64,000 nt of DNA from Nitrospira sp. (GTDB lineage Bacteria > Nitrospirota > Nitrospiria > Nitrospirales > Nitrospiraceae), in NCBI GenBank assembly GCA_018242765.1, contig JAFEBH010000013.1, positions 237,212-301,211 of the forward strand, read 5' to 3'. A program made the position numbers and the translations under genes. The number at the start of each line of letters is the position of its first letter. The first letter of the stretch is position 1. The notes under the pieces were generated by a model. The model saw only the letters and a program-made list of their open reading frames with translations, made no database searches and was not told the DNA's origin. Below, piece by piece: positions 17,976 through 26,368 of the stretch.

Positions 17976-18326
17976 CTATCGAGTCCGTCCACGGGCCAAC
18001 AGAAAACCAATGCCAGCACCTATGAGGATCGCATGAATGGGATAACGTTTAATGAGAACTGTCACGTCCTCGACGACATCCTGTACGCTGGAATCTTCCA
18101 GATACTGGGCAGAGGACCGAACCTTTTCCGAAACGGCATTGACGACTTCTCCGACTTCTTTGCCGGTCTCCCGCAATCTCCCTTGGATCGTCTCGGATGC
18201 CCCTGTGATTTTGTCCACGACGGTTTCTGTGGCCTCCCGCGCTTTATCGCTAGCTTTGTCTACGAGTTCCTCACCCTTGTGGATCAGTTGTTCTCCGGTC
18301 TTTTCGAGAGATTCCGCTCGCTGCAT
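17976..18326 (-). CDS. DUF883 / ElaB-YqjD-like membrane-anchored protein
   Basis: 116 residues from the ATG at 18326, preceded by GGAGGTG; an upstream ATG at 18404 lacks this. A long amphipathic helical region with E-x-L-x-x-K-A-x-D-K-A-R-E-A-T-E repeats ends in R-Y-P-I-H-A-I-L-I-G-A-G-I-G-F-L-L-A-R-G, the C-terminal inner-membrane anchor typical of ElaB/YqjD. E. coli YqjD is known to bind ribosomes at the membrane in stationary phase; the same role here is inferred. First gene of the operon. A partial motif, ACTAGGGCTT, lies about 125 bp upstream on the same strand. Confidence 0.8.
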   Translation of the reverse strand: MQRAESLEKTGEQLIHKGEELVDKASDKAREATETVVDKITGASETIQGRLRETGKEVGEVVNAVSEKVRSSAQYLEDSSVQDVVEDVTVLIKRYPIHAILIGAGIGFLLARGRTR

Positions 18327-18705
18327 TGTGCACCTCCGTTTGGGTTGACTGAAATTGACCATTGCGCAAACCGTTTCAAACCGCATGTAAGGAACGACGA
18401 TCACCGTGTAGCCACTTTAGCAGTTTTCTGAATTTCGACTACCCGAAAAAGCCCTAGTCTTCCCACCATGAGTTACCTCTAGTACCAGGGCCGCACATCC
18501 TGCGAGCGGATATGACGGGCCGCTTTATTTTGGGCGATCCCTGATCGTGTTTCTTGTCGTAAGGTGTGGCCGGGGGACGTCGGGTTGAGAACTAGGGGTT
18601 CCGCCAGGACCTGTGAAGCATGAATCTGGAATAGGGTCGAGTTATGGGCGCTGCAGTCATTTTCAACTTCAACCTAATCACTTAAATTTATAGTGGGAGG
18701 TCATC
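18327..18705. other. Divergent intergenic region with motif copy 3
   Basis: Separates the leftward yqjDE-like operon from the rightward secreted-protein gene. Holds motif copy 3 at 18592 and a partial ACTAGGGCTT (minus strand, about 18450-18459). No gene seen. Confidence 0.45.
18592..18607 (+). promoter_or_regulatory. Shared 16-bp motif, copy 3
   Basis: CTAGGGGTTCCGCCAG. It ends 98 bp upstream of the gene at 18706 and points toward it. Confidence 0.5.
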
Positions 18706-18990
18706 ATGTGGAGAGGTCTACAGTTGGGCGCATTCTTATTAGGCGTGGCAATCGTGTTGGGGCTGTCAACCGGGAGTGGAGCCGGGGAGATTAAGGCACA
18801 AATGGAAAAGTCGAAAGGTGATATGAAGGGAGCTGTGGAGGAGACGAAGGGGGAAATGAAAGCGCTGAAGGAAGAAGCCAAGGGCAATGATGTAAAGGCT
18901 GAGATGGAGAGAGCCAAAGGCAATGTGAAAGGTGCGGTCGAGCGCGGCAAAGGCAAAGCAAAAGAGCTGTCAGAAAAGATGAAGGATTGA
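18706..18990 (+). CDS. Secreted Lys/Glu-rich helical-repeat protein
   Basis: 94 residues. A signal peptide (about 1-26, LGAFLLGVAIVLGLSTGSGA) is followed by an entirely charged region of 11-residue-like helical repeats (K-G-D-M-K-G-A-V-E-E-T-K-G, K-G-N-V-K-G-A-V-E-R-G-K-G). The repeats recall CsbD/LEA-like stress proteins moved to the periplasm. GGGAGG lies just before the ATG. Cotranscription with sod downstream is possible but the gap is 162 bp. Function unknown; desiccation- or membrane-protective roles are typical guesses for this composition. Confidence 0.7.
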   Translation: MWRGLQLGAFLLGVAIVLGLSTGSGAGEIKAQMEKSKGDMKGAVEETKGEMKALKEEAKGNDVKAEMERAKGNVKGAVERGKGKAKELSEKMKD

Positions 18991-19152
18991 CTTCTGTCCT
19001 GACGTGCTCGTCACGACATCTCATATGAGACGATCGAACGTGAGGGTCCCGTCGAGGGAAATTCGGCGCAAGAGAATCTGATGGGCATTGCGGCCTCACC
19101 ACGTGGTGAGGCACGCACTCCTCGCGTGCATCTATATGAGGAAGGACCGCTT

Positions 19153-19800
19153 ATGTATACGCCGCTTCCCGCACATAAGTACGAAGCGAAAACCTATGAT
19201 TTGCATGGGTTAAATGGCATTTCCGATCAAACCATGGCTCTACATATCAAACTCTATGCAGGTTATGTTGCAGAAACGAATCGACTGACGAGTCGCATCC
19301 AGGACATGTTGGTGGATGGCAAAATTGATCAGGATGAGGCCCCAGCTTACTCAGAATTCAAGCGCCGTCTTGGTTTTGAATACAATGGTATGCTGCTTCA
19401 CGAGTATTATTTCGACAGTTTGACGAGTGGTGGCTCAAAAGAACCCTCCCCCAATTCTGCATTTAGGCATGCGACTGAAGAAAGTTTTGGAACCTATGAA
19501 GCGTGGAAGGTAGACTTTATGAGTGTCGGAAAGATGCGCGGTGTGGGATGGGCCATGTGTTACCTCAACCCGTATACTGGAAAGTTGAGTAATCATTGGA
19601 TCACTCTCCACGAGGTTGGACACGTCGCCGGTTTTATCCCGGTACTGGTCGTGGATGTCTGGGAACATGCGTTCATCCTTGACTATTTGCCGGCTGAGCG
19701 TGACCGCTACATCGATGCATTTTTCGAGAACATCAATTGGAATGAGGTGGAACACCGGCTGACTCGAAGTGTGGCACCGACATCCACACCCCCCTGCTGA
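19153..19800 (+). CDS. Atypical Fe/Mn superoxide dismutase
   Basis: 215 residues from the ATG at 19153, with GAGGAAGG upstream; the frame extends to 19081 without signals. It begins Y-E-A-K-T-Y-D-L-H-G-L-N-G-I-S-D, the usual SOD N-terminus. All four metal ligands can be placed: His31, His83, Asp168 and His172 in D-V-W-E-H-A-F. The second-shell tyrosine is Tyr38. The helix around the first ligand reads L-H-I-K-L-Y-A-G-Y-V instead of the common H-H-x-x-H-H-x-x-Y-V, with one residue fewer. The position 15 residues before the Asp ligand, normally a water-holding Gln, is His153 (L-H-E-V-G-H). It converts superoxide to peroxide and oxygen; metal preference is uncertain. Cytoplasmic, with no signal peptide. 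Confidence 0.85.
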   Translation: MYTPLPAHKYEAKTYDLHGLNGISDQTMALHIKLYAGYVAETNRLTSRIQDMLVDGKIDQDEAPAYSEFKRRLGFEYNGMLLHEYYFDSLTSGGSKEPSPNSAFRHATEESFGTYEAWKVDFMSVGKMRGVGWAMCYLNPYTGKLSNHWITLHEVGHVAGFIPVLVVDVWEHAFILDYLPAERDRYIDAFFENINWNEVEHRLTRSVAPTSTPPC

Positions 19801-19856
19801 GTCGGTTCATCATGCAACCACGTCTTCCTGCAAAGGGATGAACAAGGAGGGTCCCC

Positions 19857-20246
19857 ATGCCGAATACCAATGCGTCGTTTGCCCCATTCACTCGCAGCGA
19901 TGCTCTCAAAGGACAATTGGAACGATTATCTTCCTTGGATCAGGTGGATTTAGGTCAGCCAGAGTTGGAGGCATTTGATGCTCAAACACAATCAGTGCTT
20001 GCTCATCTGTATGGTGAGACACATCAGTATCTCGAACTGTATCAATACGCGATTCTTGGTGAGACCGAGGCCTTGGTGAATCTGCCGGAATCCGCTCAGG
20101 AGCCTCAGGCCAGAAATCGCATGAAGACCAGTCTGCAACAGCGGAGGCAGGCTTTGCTTGCCATGGTCGCAGAGATGGAGGCGTTGGAAGCTCAGGAAGC
20201 GAAGGTCTTGACCGGTGAGGATCGAGAGGATCCTCCGAGTATATAG
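19857..20246 (+). CDS. Hypothetical helical protein
   Basis: 129 residues, start set by AAGGAGG seven bases before the ATG. All-helical and acidic, with a Q-x-L-E-L-Y-Q-Y-A-I-L-G-E core and a coiled C-terminal half (Q-Q-R-R-Q-A-L-L-A-M-V-A-E-M-E-A-L-E-A-Q-E). No signal peptide or membrane segment and no family recognised. Lies 56 bp after the SOD gene on the same strand, so cotranscription is likely. Confidence 0.6.
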   Translation: MPNTNASFAPFTRSDALKGQLERLSSLDQVDLGQPELEAFDAQTQSVLAHLYGETHQYLELYQYAILGETEALVNLPESAQEPQARNRMKTSLQQRRQALLAMVAEMEALEAQEAKVLTGEDREDPPSI

Positions 20247-20366
20247 AGCAGCCAGGAAAGGATTTAAGCTACAGACATCCGTAAGACTTTCTCCTGGTAG
20301 AAGCGTTGCTGATCTGGTCATGGAAGAATTACGCAATGCGGATCTGAAAATAGTCACTAGATATTT

Positions 20367-20395
20367 CAAGAAATAGAACATTGCACTATTTCTTG
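20367..20395. repeat. Perfect inverted repeat, AT-rich
   Basis: CAAGAAATAG, nine bases, CTATTTCTTG. Position between two genes suggests a weak terminator or operator. Confidence 0.4.
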
Positions 20396-20417
20396 TTCTG
20401 TTCAGTAAGGCCACATC

Positions 20418-20570
20418 ATGACCCTGGAACTCAGCAGAGTGTTAGGGATGAGCCGGGACAAGGAGGGGCGAGCCACAGTGCTCGATGTCACGTGTGGCGA
20501 TTGGCGATGGCCGATAACGCTGAGGACCGTCAATGAACGGAATGCCAATATTAGTTGTCGGATGGAATAA
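20418..20570 (+). CDS. Possible 50-residue protein
   Basis: MTLELSRVLGMSRDKEGRAT, then V-L-D-V-T-C-G-D-W-R-W-P-I-T-L-R-T. The frame starts with a TAAGG site seven bases upstream and has the composition of a real small protein. No family recognised. It could equally be a fragment: the 20.2-21 kb stretch holds several short, unanchored frames. Confidence 0.3.
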   Translation: MTLELSRVLGMSRDKEGRATVLDVTCGDWRWPITLRTVNERNANISCRME

Positions 20571-20954
20571 CACTCAGATGGTGGGCTCAATGAGGAAACA
20601 TTATGTTGTCGATCGTGGTGGACGAGCCTACGTGCTCCACACACTCTATTCCATGCTGGGGAAGCATCCCTAGGGCTTCATCGCAGGCCTTCGAATCCAG
20701 CTATTCTTCTCACTGGACCCAGAATTATCACCGGGCTCTCGTCTCCTTCTCTTTGCGCTGCGTCAGACCAATGCAATCAGGCTCTGCATCGCGCACATAT
20801 TACCCAGACAGGCCAATCGTCCATCCATAACCAGGCTCTCGGCTAGGCCGTCCGTAAGACAAGACAAGGGTTTTGTCTAGGCTCCCAGAAGGGTGGATCG
20901 GTTATGCTGGACATCGTCATACGCAACGATTTTAATCACGCAAGGAGGCACCCA
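20571..20954. other. Intergenic region, nothing recognised
   Basis: Short frames at 20590 and 20603 lack ribosome sites and family resemblance. No terminator with a U-tract seen. Confidence 0.35.
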
Positions 20955-21170
20955 ATGATAGGTCGATTTTGCGACGCCTCGACGCGTCATACCCGCCGTG
21001 ACATTGGGGGGCAAGAACTGAAGAATTACGCCTGCCCAGTATGTGGCTCGCACACATATCAGTTAGTTTTTCGTGTCGAGGCTCTGACCCACCGCACTAC
21101 CATGGTAGTCGAATGCGACCGATGTCGCCTTCGTAAGGAGTTGGTAAGTTCTGAGAAGGTTGTTGCTTAA
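20955..21170 (+). CDS. Small zinc-ribbon protein
   Basis: 71 residues from the ATG at 20955, directly after AAGGAGG; an earlier ATG at 20904 has no site. Y-A-C-P-V-C-G-S and V-E-C-D-R-C-R-L form a two-knuckle zinc ribbon with about 25 residues between them. No further domain. Unknown function; may bind nucleic acid or protein. Confidence 0.6.
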   Translation: MIGRFCDASTRHTRRDIGGQELKNYACPVCGSHTYQLVFRVEALTHRTTMVVECDRCRLRKELVSSEKVVA

Positions 21171-21397
21171 ATATGTGCCTTCGGACATCCGAATGGCCGC
21201 AGGTCGATATCCACGATACCCGGTACGAAACGCGTAAGGATGTCATGAAACCTCGTCGTCTCATCCCCGTCACTTGGGCACATGGATTTGGCGGAGTTTC
21301 TCAATCTCAGAATGCTCCATCGCCATCTGACAAGATGAAGCCTTTTCCCGTGACTGATCAGACGGGATTCAACGATGACCGAATCAGAGAGTAAGTC

Positions 21398-21601
21398 GTG
21401 CAACTTGACGGAAACACCGTTGTCATCAAAACGAAGGAAGGTAAAGAAGTCCGATTGCATCAGGACGATACCACGAAGGTCGTTGGGGCCATCAAACAGG
21501 ACGAACCGGTTAAGGCGAAGGCAGACGAGAAGCAGCACATTCTATCTCTGAAGTCGTTCACTCAGAGTGAATTGAACAAGACAAACACCGGGAAGAAGTG
21601 A
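21398..21601 (+). pseudogene. 5'-truncated remnant of a small secreted protein
   Basis: The frame reads L-D-G-N-T-V-V-I-K-T-K-E-G-K-E-V-R-L-H, then D-D-T-T-K-V-V-G. I recall small exported proteins of Nitrospira-like genomes with G-K-E-V-R-L-H near the middle, normally preceded by a signal peptide and a further beta strand. Here an in-frame stop lies two codons before the GTG and no ribosome site is present, so the export signal is missing. A short unrelated frame (21173-21394) occupies the upstream space. Probably decayed; a genuine short cytoplasmic protein is less likely. Confidence 0.4.
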
Positions 21602-22296
21602 TGAATCTTAGGCCTTCATGTGGGAACTCAAAGCTGTTCATGGTCTACTCATTCCTCGGGGAGGGAAACAGCTGACTATTGCCGCGGCTGTTGTGTAGTC
21701 GGGATGGCCATGGAGGTGCCGGTGGTCGATATATTGGTTGTCGCCTCTTATTGCACATGACTCCAGATCTATTCAGCTGAAGAGCGAAGTCATATGCGCC
21801 TGAGCATGAGAATAGGCAGAGAGACATCTTGAAGTGCTGTGTGCGTGATATCCACCGTTCTTAAATCCATCCGATGTGCGTCTACTTGTAGGGAGCTTTT
21901 GTCCATATGTAAGCGGTGCCCCCTGGCAGTCATAGATCGAAGTCAATTTCACCTACAATTTTGGAATTTTTCGTGAGTCGGGGGACGACGGTCCCACACG
22001 GGGTAGTCACGGACTGTTTCTTTTTTGGTTTACGGAGTTAGGGACCTCCACATGAGAATGAAAAACGACAAATGATCATAATTCGCTTCCCAGCCAATTC
22101 AAGGACTCTTTCGAGTCTCACGGAATGGTCTGTCCATAACAGTCGTGATACTGTCGGAGCCCCGGCTTTGACTAAGCTGTGACGATATCACATGGTGCTT
22201 GACTCGGTCGGGATCCCGTAAGCAGGACGGGAGTAGGCGACATTAATCACACGCGGTGTGTCTTGGCATCACCAATCCTGCATCGGAGCAATCGTT
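21602..22296. other. Long intergenic region without a gene
   Basis: About 700 bp. No supported frame. An imperfect dyad GTGATACTGTC / GACGATATCAC (about 22144-22191) could belong to the promoter region of the permease gene. Confidence 0.4.
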
Positions 22297-23451
22297 ATGA
22301 CGCGGCGGCAACTCTTTACCAGCATCTTCCTTCTCATTTTTTTGGCGCTCTTGTGGCAACTGGGGCGTATTCTTGAACCATTCTTGTCACCGATTGCATG
22401 GGCCATTATTCTGGCTACAGCGACGTATCCTCTCTACTCTCGGCTGTGGAGTTGGGCCGGCCGCCGATCGAATCTCGCGGCGGGACTGATGACCGCTGCC
22501 GTCTTACTTGCCGCGGTATTGCCGGCGGTGTACGGCACAATCCTAGCGACCCAGCAAGGCGTCGAGGCATTTGGCCAGGTCGCTGCATGGTTCCGCGCGG
22601 GACGCATCCACGAGCTCCGCGCCTGGCTGGGGGAAATCCCAGGTGTCGGCCAGGTGATCCATCGATGGGTGGGTGAATCTATCCTGACGCGCAGCGAGAG
22701 TATCCAGTCCTCTATTTTGGAAGGAGGTAAAGTCGTCAGTACGTTCTTGATTTCGCAAAGCGTGGACTTCGCAATGAACGCGTTGATGCTGGCCACTGAT
22801 TTCACGGTCATGATCTTCACGCTCTTTTTTGTGTTTCGAGATGGGGAGTCTTCGTTCCAGCACGTGTGCCGCGCGATTCCGTTGGAGGAGGAACACAAGA
22901 CTAAAATTCTCACGCGACTCACCTCGACGCTCCACGCTGTTGTGAGGGGAACTCTACTGACCGCACTTGCTCAGGGCACTGTTGCCGGCGTTATCTATTA
23001 TTTGCTCGACCTTCCTTTTGCGACGTTCCTGGGATTTCTGTCCGGTATCCTGTCATTTCTTCCTATGGGGGGAACCGCGCTCGTCTGGATTCCGCTGTCC
23101 TTGTATTTATTGTTCAGCGGATCGGTGATCAAGGCGATCATTCTGGTCGCGGCTGGCGTGGGGCTTGTGGGCTTGATGGACAACTTCTTGCAACCGATCT
23201 TGGTAGGTGCGGACGCGCGCTTGCCACTTCTGCCCTTGTTTTTTGTCTCCATTGGTGGTTTGGCATACTATGGTTTTCTGGGATTGTTTCTCGGCCCGAT
23301 TCTGCTGGCTGCTGCCTTGGAGACATTTATCATCTACCAGGACGAGTATCAGCACCAGACTACTGATTTGATTGTCAGCGTAGGCTCCTTGCCGACAGGA
23401 AATGCCGATTCCGGTCTATCCAGGACCAACGAACACGGGAGGCTGGCATGA
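22297..23451 (+). CDS. AI-2E family (YdiK/PerM-type) transporter
   Basis: 384 residues from the ATG at 22297 (GGAGCA upstream; the frame extends to 22258 without a site). Integral inner-membrane protein with about eight helices. N-terminal pair IFLLIFLALLWQLGRILEPF and L-S-P-I-A-W-A-I-I-L-A; a soluble loop about 90-150; then helices including G-T-V-A-G-V-I-Y-Y-L-L-D-L-P and F-L-S-G-I-L-S-F-L-P-M-G-G, the family's G-x-x-x-x-x-P-x-G signature. Family members export autoinducer-2-like signals or act as Na+/H+ antiporters; substrate here is unknown. Its stop overlaps the next ATG by four bases. Confidence 0.88.
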   Translation: MTRRQLFTSIFLLIFLALLWQLGRILEPFLSPIAWAIILATATYPLYSRLWSWAGRRSNLAAGLMTAAVLLAAVLPAVYGTILATQQGVEAFGQVAAWFRAGRIHELRAWLGEIPGVGQVIHRWVGESILTRSESIQSSILEGGKVVSTFLISQSVDFAMNALMLATDFTVMIFTLFFVFRDGESSFQHVCRAIPLEEEHKTKILTRLTSTLHAVVRGTLLTALAQGTVAGVIYYLLDLPFATFLGFLSGILSFLPMGGTALVWIPLSLYLLFSGSVIKAIILVAAGVGLVGLMDNFLQPILVGADARLPLLPLFFVSIGGLAYYGFLGLFLGPILLAAALETFIIYQDEYQHQTTDLIVSVGSLPTGNADSGLSRTNEHGRLA

Positions 23452-23774
23452 CCTATCAGGCAACGCCGACGAGTAGAGGTAGATCCACTGGTTGGAATGC
23501 AGGAGTCGCGGTATTGTTGGTGACGCGCCAGGCCGTTCTCGTCTTCTTTGCCGATCTCTACGGTTCGTGGCAACGCGGGGCCAATCAAAACCCTAATGGC
23601 CTGACGCGCGAGTACTTGCCCAGAAGCACGGACCTGTCAGGCCGCACTCAGCGTAAGTTGAATGCCATCACGTGTCAGATCAATACGCGTTCGAAGACAT
23701 GTCTCGGTCTTCCCACGCCGCTGAAAGTCTATGCGCAGCGGCGCCTTTGTTCGCCCGTTGCACGTGGATCTTGA
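23448..23774 (+). CDS. Hypothetical protein coupled to the AI-2E gene
   Basis: 108 residues. It starts within the ATGA overlap of the permease stop, with GGGAGG upstream, which argues for a real start. The N-terminal half (W-N-A-G-V-A-V-L-L-V-T-R-Q-A-V-L-V-F-F-A-D-L-Y) could be a membrane or amphipathic helix. The C-terminal half is Arg/Thr-rich and looks less protein-like, so the gene may have lost its original 3' end. No family recognised. Confidence 0.4.
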   Translation: MTYQATPTSRGRSTGWNAGVAVLLVTRQAVLVFFADLYGSWQRGANQNPNGLTREYLPRSTDLSGRTQRKLNAITCQINTRSKTCLGLPTPLKVYAQRRLCSPVARGS

Positions 23775-24003
23775 AACGGTCTGCCACCATCTGCCATTTC
23801 AGCAATAGAGCACGATAGAGGAGGAGTGGAGCCGTGTATCTTGGAGATAGTCTAACGCCTGACTGGTGACAGACCGAAATGGGCGAGTGGTTGTGACGCC
23901 TCTTGACATTCTCACAGGTGCAGATGACACTACCAGCCGTAGGTTTGAATAGATCAGAAATGAGGGCAAAAGGCTCAGGGCTGTCTGGCCATGGAGGCTT
24001 CGG

Positions 24004-24672
24004 ATGAAACCGAGAATATTGATTGCTGATGACCATCTGTTGGTTGCAGAGGGTATTCGGAAACTTCTTGAATCTGAAGTCGAGGTTCTTGGGGTATTCT
24101 CTGACGGCAGAGCTCTGACCAAGGCGGTGGAGGAGACCCACCCTGACTTAATCATCGTCGACATCTCGCTGCCTTTGCTGAACGGCTTAGATGCGGCCAG
24201 GCAAGTCAAACAGTTTGATCCGAAAGTTAAAATTTTGATGCTCACGATGCATGCAGACCAAGTGTTTGTGGTAGAAGCCTTTCGGCTTGGTGTCAGCGGA
24301 TATGTGCTCAAGCAGTCGTTAGCCGGCGAACTCCAGCAGGCTGTGAGGGAACTCCTGAAAGGAAATACCTACATTTCTCCAAGCGTTGCGCAGGGTCTTA
24401 TAGAGTATATGAATCGGCCGGCTCAAGTGAGGCAAGATGAAACAGGGGAAAGCGGCTTTGATCATTCTTTGAGTCCACGGCAGCGTGAAGTGCTGCAATT
24501 AGTAGCCGAGGGGCGATCGACAAAAGAAATAGCCTCCATTCTCAATGTTTCGACGAAAACAGTTGAGTTTCATCGTACGCGGATCATGAAAGAACTCGGG
24601 CTCAAGACCCGACCCGAGCTCACAAAATACGCCATCGCTAATGGCATTATAACACTTAACACGGTTACATGA
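24004..24672 (+). CDS. NarL/FixJ-type response regulator
   Basis: 222 residues with GGAGGC before the ATG. Receiver about 4-120 (ILIADDHLLVAEGIRKLL, L-I-I-V-D-I-S-L-P with the phospho-aspartate, Y-V-L-K-Q). LuxR-type helix-turn-helix about 155-215 (L-S-P-R-Q-R-E-V-L-Q-L-V-A-E-G, T-K-E-I-A, STKTVEFHRTRIMKELGL). A DNA-binding output protein without an adjacent kinase. It could take phosphate from the HisKA_3 hybrids at 3206 or 10759, whose kinase cores belong to the NarX/DegS class; this pairing is inferred. Its neighbour at 24870 is a related regulator in convergent orientation. Confidence 0.93.
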   Translation: MKPRILIADDHLLVAEGIRKLLESEVEVLGVFSDGRALTKAVEETHPDLIIVDISLPLLNGLDAARQVKQFDPKVKILMLTMHADQVFVVEAFRLGVSGYVLKQSLAGELQQAVRELLKGNTYISPSVAQGLIEYMNRPAQVRQDETGESGFDHSLSPRQREVLQLVAEGRSTKEIASILNVSTKTVEFHRTRIMKELGLKTRPELTKYAIANGIITLNTVT

Positions 24673-24869
24673 TCCGGTGTCTAATCCTGCTTAGATACGA
24701 CCGACACTCATCAGGTCTCTTGGGTTACGCTGGGTCGTCGTCGCGAACAGAGGGAGCCCACTGACTCTAAAGATACCAAGCGGCTCGCCTACCATTTCCG
24801 TCCCTTCGAAGATTCCGATCTCAGAGCTTCTTCGTAGCGCCCAATCAGAGGCCGCCATACCTCATCTTC

Positions 24870-25550
24870 TTACGGTCGTTCTTGAGATGTTCGCCGGGTG
24901 GTGCCCAGCGAGGTCAGCCCCTGGGTCAAGGCAAATTTAGTGAGGTCGCTGGGTGAACGGAGCCCAATTTTTTTGAAGATGCTGGTTTTATGAAAGAGGA
25001 CGGTCTTCTGAGAAATCTGTAACGTTTGTGCGATCATCTTTGTGGAGTCTCCGCGCGAAAGAAGCTGAAGAACCTGTTTTTGTCGTTCGGTCAACTGATT
25101 GGTGAAGCCACCGGGTTTCGTCCATGGGAATTCTACTGAATCACGCACCTCCCCCATAATTCCTGGAGAAAGGTACCGCTCGTTACGGAGGACTGCGTGC
25201 ACTGCCTTAATCAAGTCTGACGAGAGTGCTTGTTTCAGCACGTACCCTTTTGCGCCGACCCGAAAGGCTTCGCTTACATGTGTCGGTTCTTCCAGCATAG
25301 TCACAAACACGATTCGTGAGTTGGGCACCTGTTCTTTAAGACGGCGAGCCGTGCTGAAGCCATTTTGAGGAGGAATGACCGCGTCGAGCAGTATGACTTG
25401 TGGGCGCAAGGATCGCGCTTGGCTGACCAGCTCGTCCCCATCACCTACCGTGCCGAGGACCTCAAAGTCAGACTCCAGTAGTTGCCTGAGCCCTTCCGCG
25501 ACAAGCGGATGGTCGTCGGCGATAAGCACGGTGGGTTTGAGGAGCGACAT
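24870..25550 (-). CDS. NarL/FixJ-type response regulator
   Basis: 226 residues. Receiver about 6-122 (VLIADDHPLVAEGLRQLL, V-I-L-L-D-A-V-I-P, Y-V-L-K-Q) and LuxR-type helix-turn-helix about 155-215 (L-T-E-R-Q-K-Q-V-L-Q-L-L-S-R-G, T-K-M-I-A, ISQKTVLFHKTSIFKKIGL). No clear ribosome site before the ATG. It resembles the convergent gene at 24004 in both domains (shared A-D-D-H-x-L-V-A-E-G and Y-V-L-K-Q), so the two are likely paralogues. No kinase adjoins. Confidence 0.92.
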   Translation of the reverse strand: MSLLKPTVLIADDHPLVAEGLRQLLESDFEVLGTVGDGDELVSQARSLRPQVILLDAVIPPQNGFSTARRLKEQVPNSRIVFVTMLEEPTHVSEAFRVGAKGYVLKQALSSDLIKAVHAVLRNERYLSPGIMGEVRDSVEFPWTKPGGFTNQLTERQKQVLQLLSRGDSTKMIAQTLQISQKTVLFHKTSIFKKIGLRSPSDLTKFALTQGLTSLGTTRRTSQERP

Positions 25551-26368
25551 AGAATGCGACGTGCTAAGTCACGGTTTCTGCCGGAGTGAGATGCGCAATC
25601 ACACTGATTCACATGGATTCGTTGATTTCATCGTACCACAGAGGATCTACTATACGCATAGTCAGGATGAGTCGACCCTGGACATTTCCCTAGCAAGTGT
25701 CGACAAAGTCCGCCGTCGGCGCTCAGAGGCTCACTGTACAGAGAAGCGTACGCTTCGTTCCCTTGCTCGCTGCGGTCTTTCTGAATAATTTGCGGGACAT
25801 TCTGGTTCCCCTGTGATCGCAAGCGAAGATCCAACTCCGAATCATCATATGGCTTGCCAATAACCTGCGAAGAGAGTATTGCACATCGAAAACCATGCGG
25901 CCCAAAAGTCATCCTATCCTTTCATCATCTATAACTTCCTGCTTTAATCGGGTGCCCTTGCCCTGATACCCTCCCAATTTTGGGAAACCAAGAGCGACGT
26001 GGGGTTACATCGATTATGGGGGTTGAGTTCGGTGCCATCACAGACCGAGCCTATCGACTTTGTCCCTGATGTGAAGTGCTCTCCCTGTTGGGGCAGCAAA
26101 CGGATTTTGAACCACACTACAGTGCGGTCTCCGCAAAGGTAACATCCGAAACACGTATTACTCAAAGGCTCTTTCACAGATGTGGGGGCTTGACAGTGAC
26201 GTCCCTAACTGCATTATCAATGGGAGTTTCCATGCGGTCCCCCGTCCATAACACGGCCAGAATATCACGCGGTATGAGCTCCTGTTGGTCGAGTACCTAT
26301 AGTCGCACCGTTCCCGCACGGAGCTGCGATGACATAGGGAGCACAACCTCGATGGCGACAACGCGCAC
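25551..26368. other. Intergenic region, no recognisable gene
   Basis: About 800 bp. Minus-strand frames at 25628-25912 and 25944-26177 have no ribosome sites or family resemblance. Could be decayed genes. Confidence 0.35.

Noticed and set aside
20590..20830. Short frames starting at 20590 and 20603.
   Set aside because: No ribosome site, no family; the first ends after 27 codons.
25628..26177. Two minus-strand frames between the NarL regulator and DUF481 genes.
   Set aside because: No start signals or recognisable domains; treated as non-coding.
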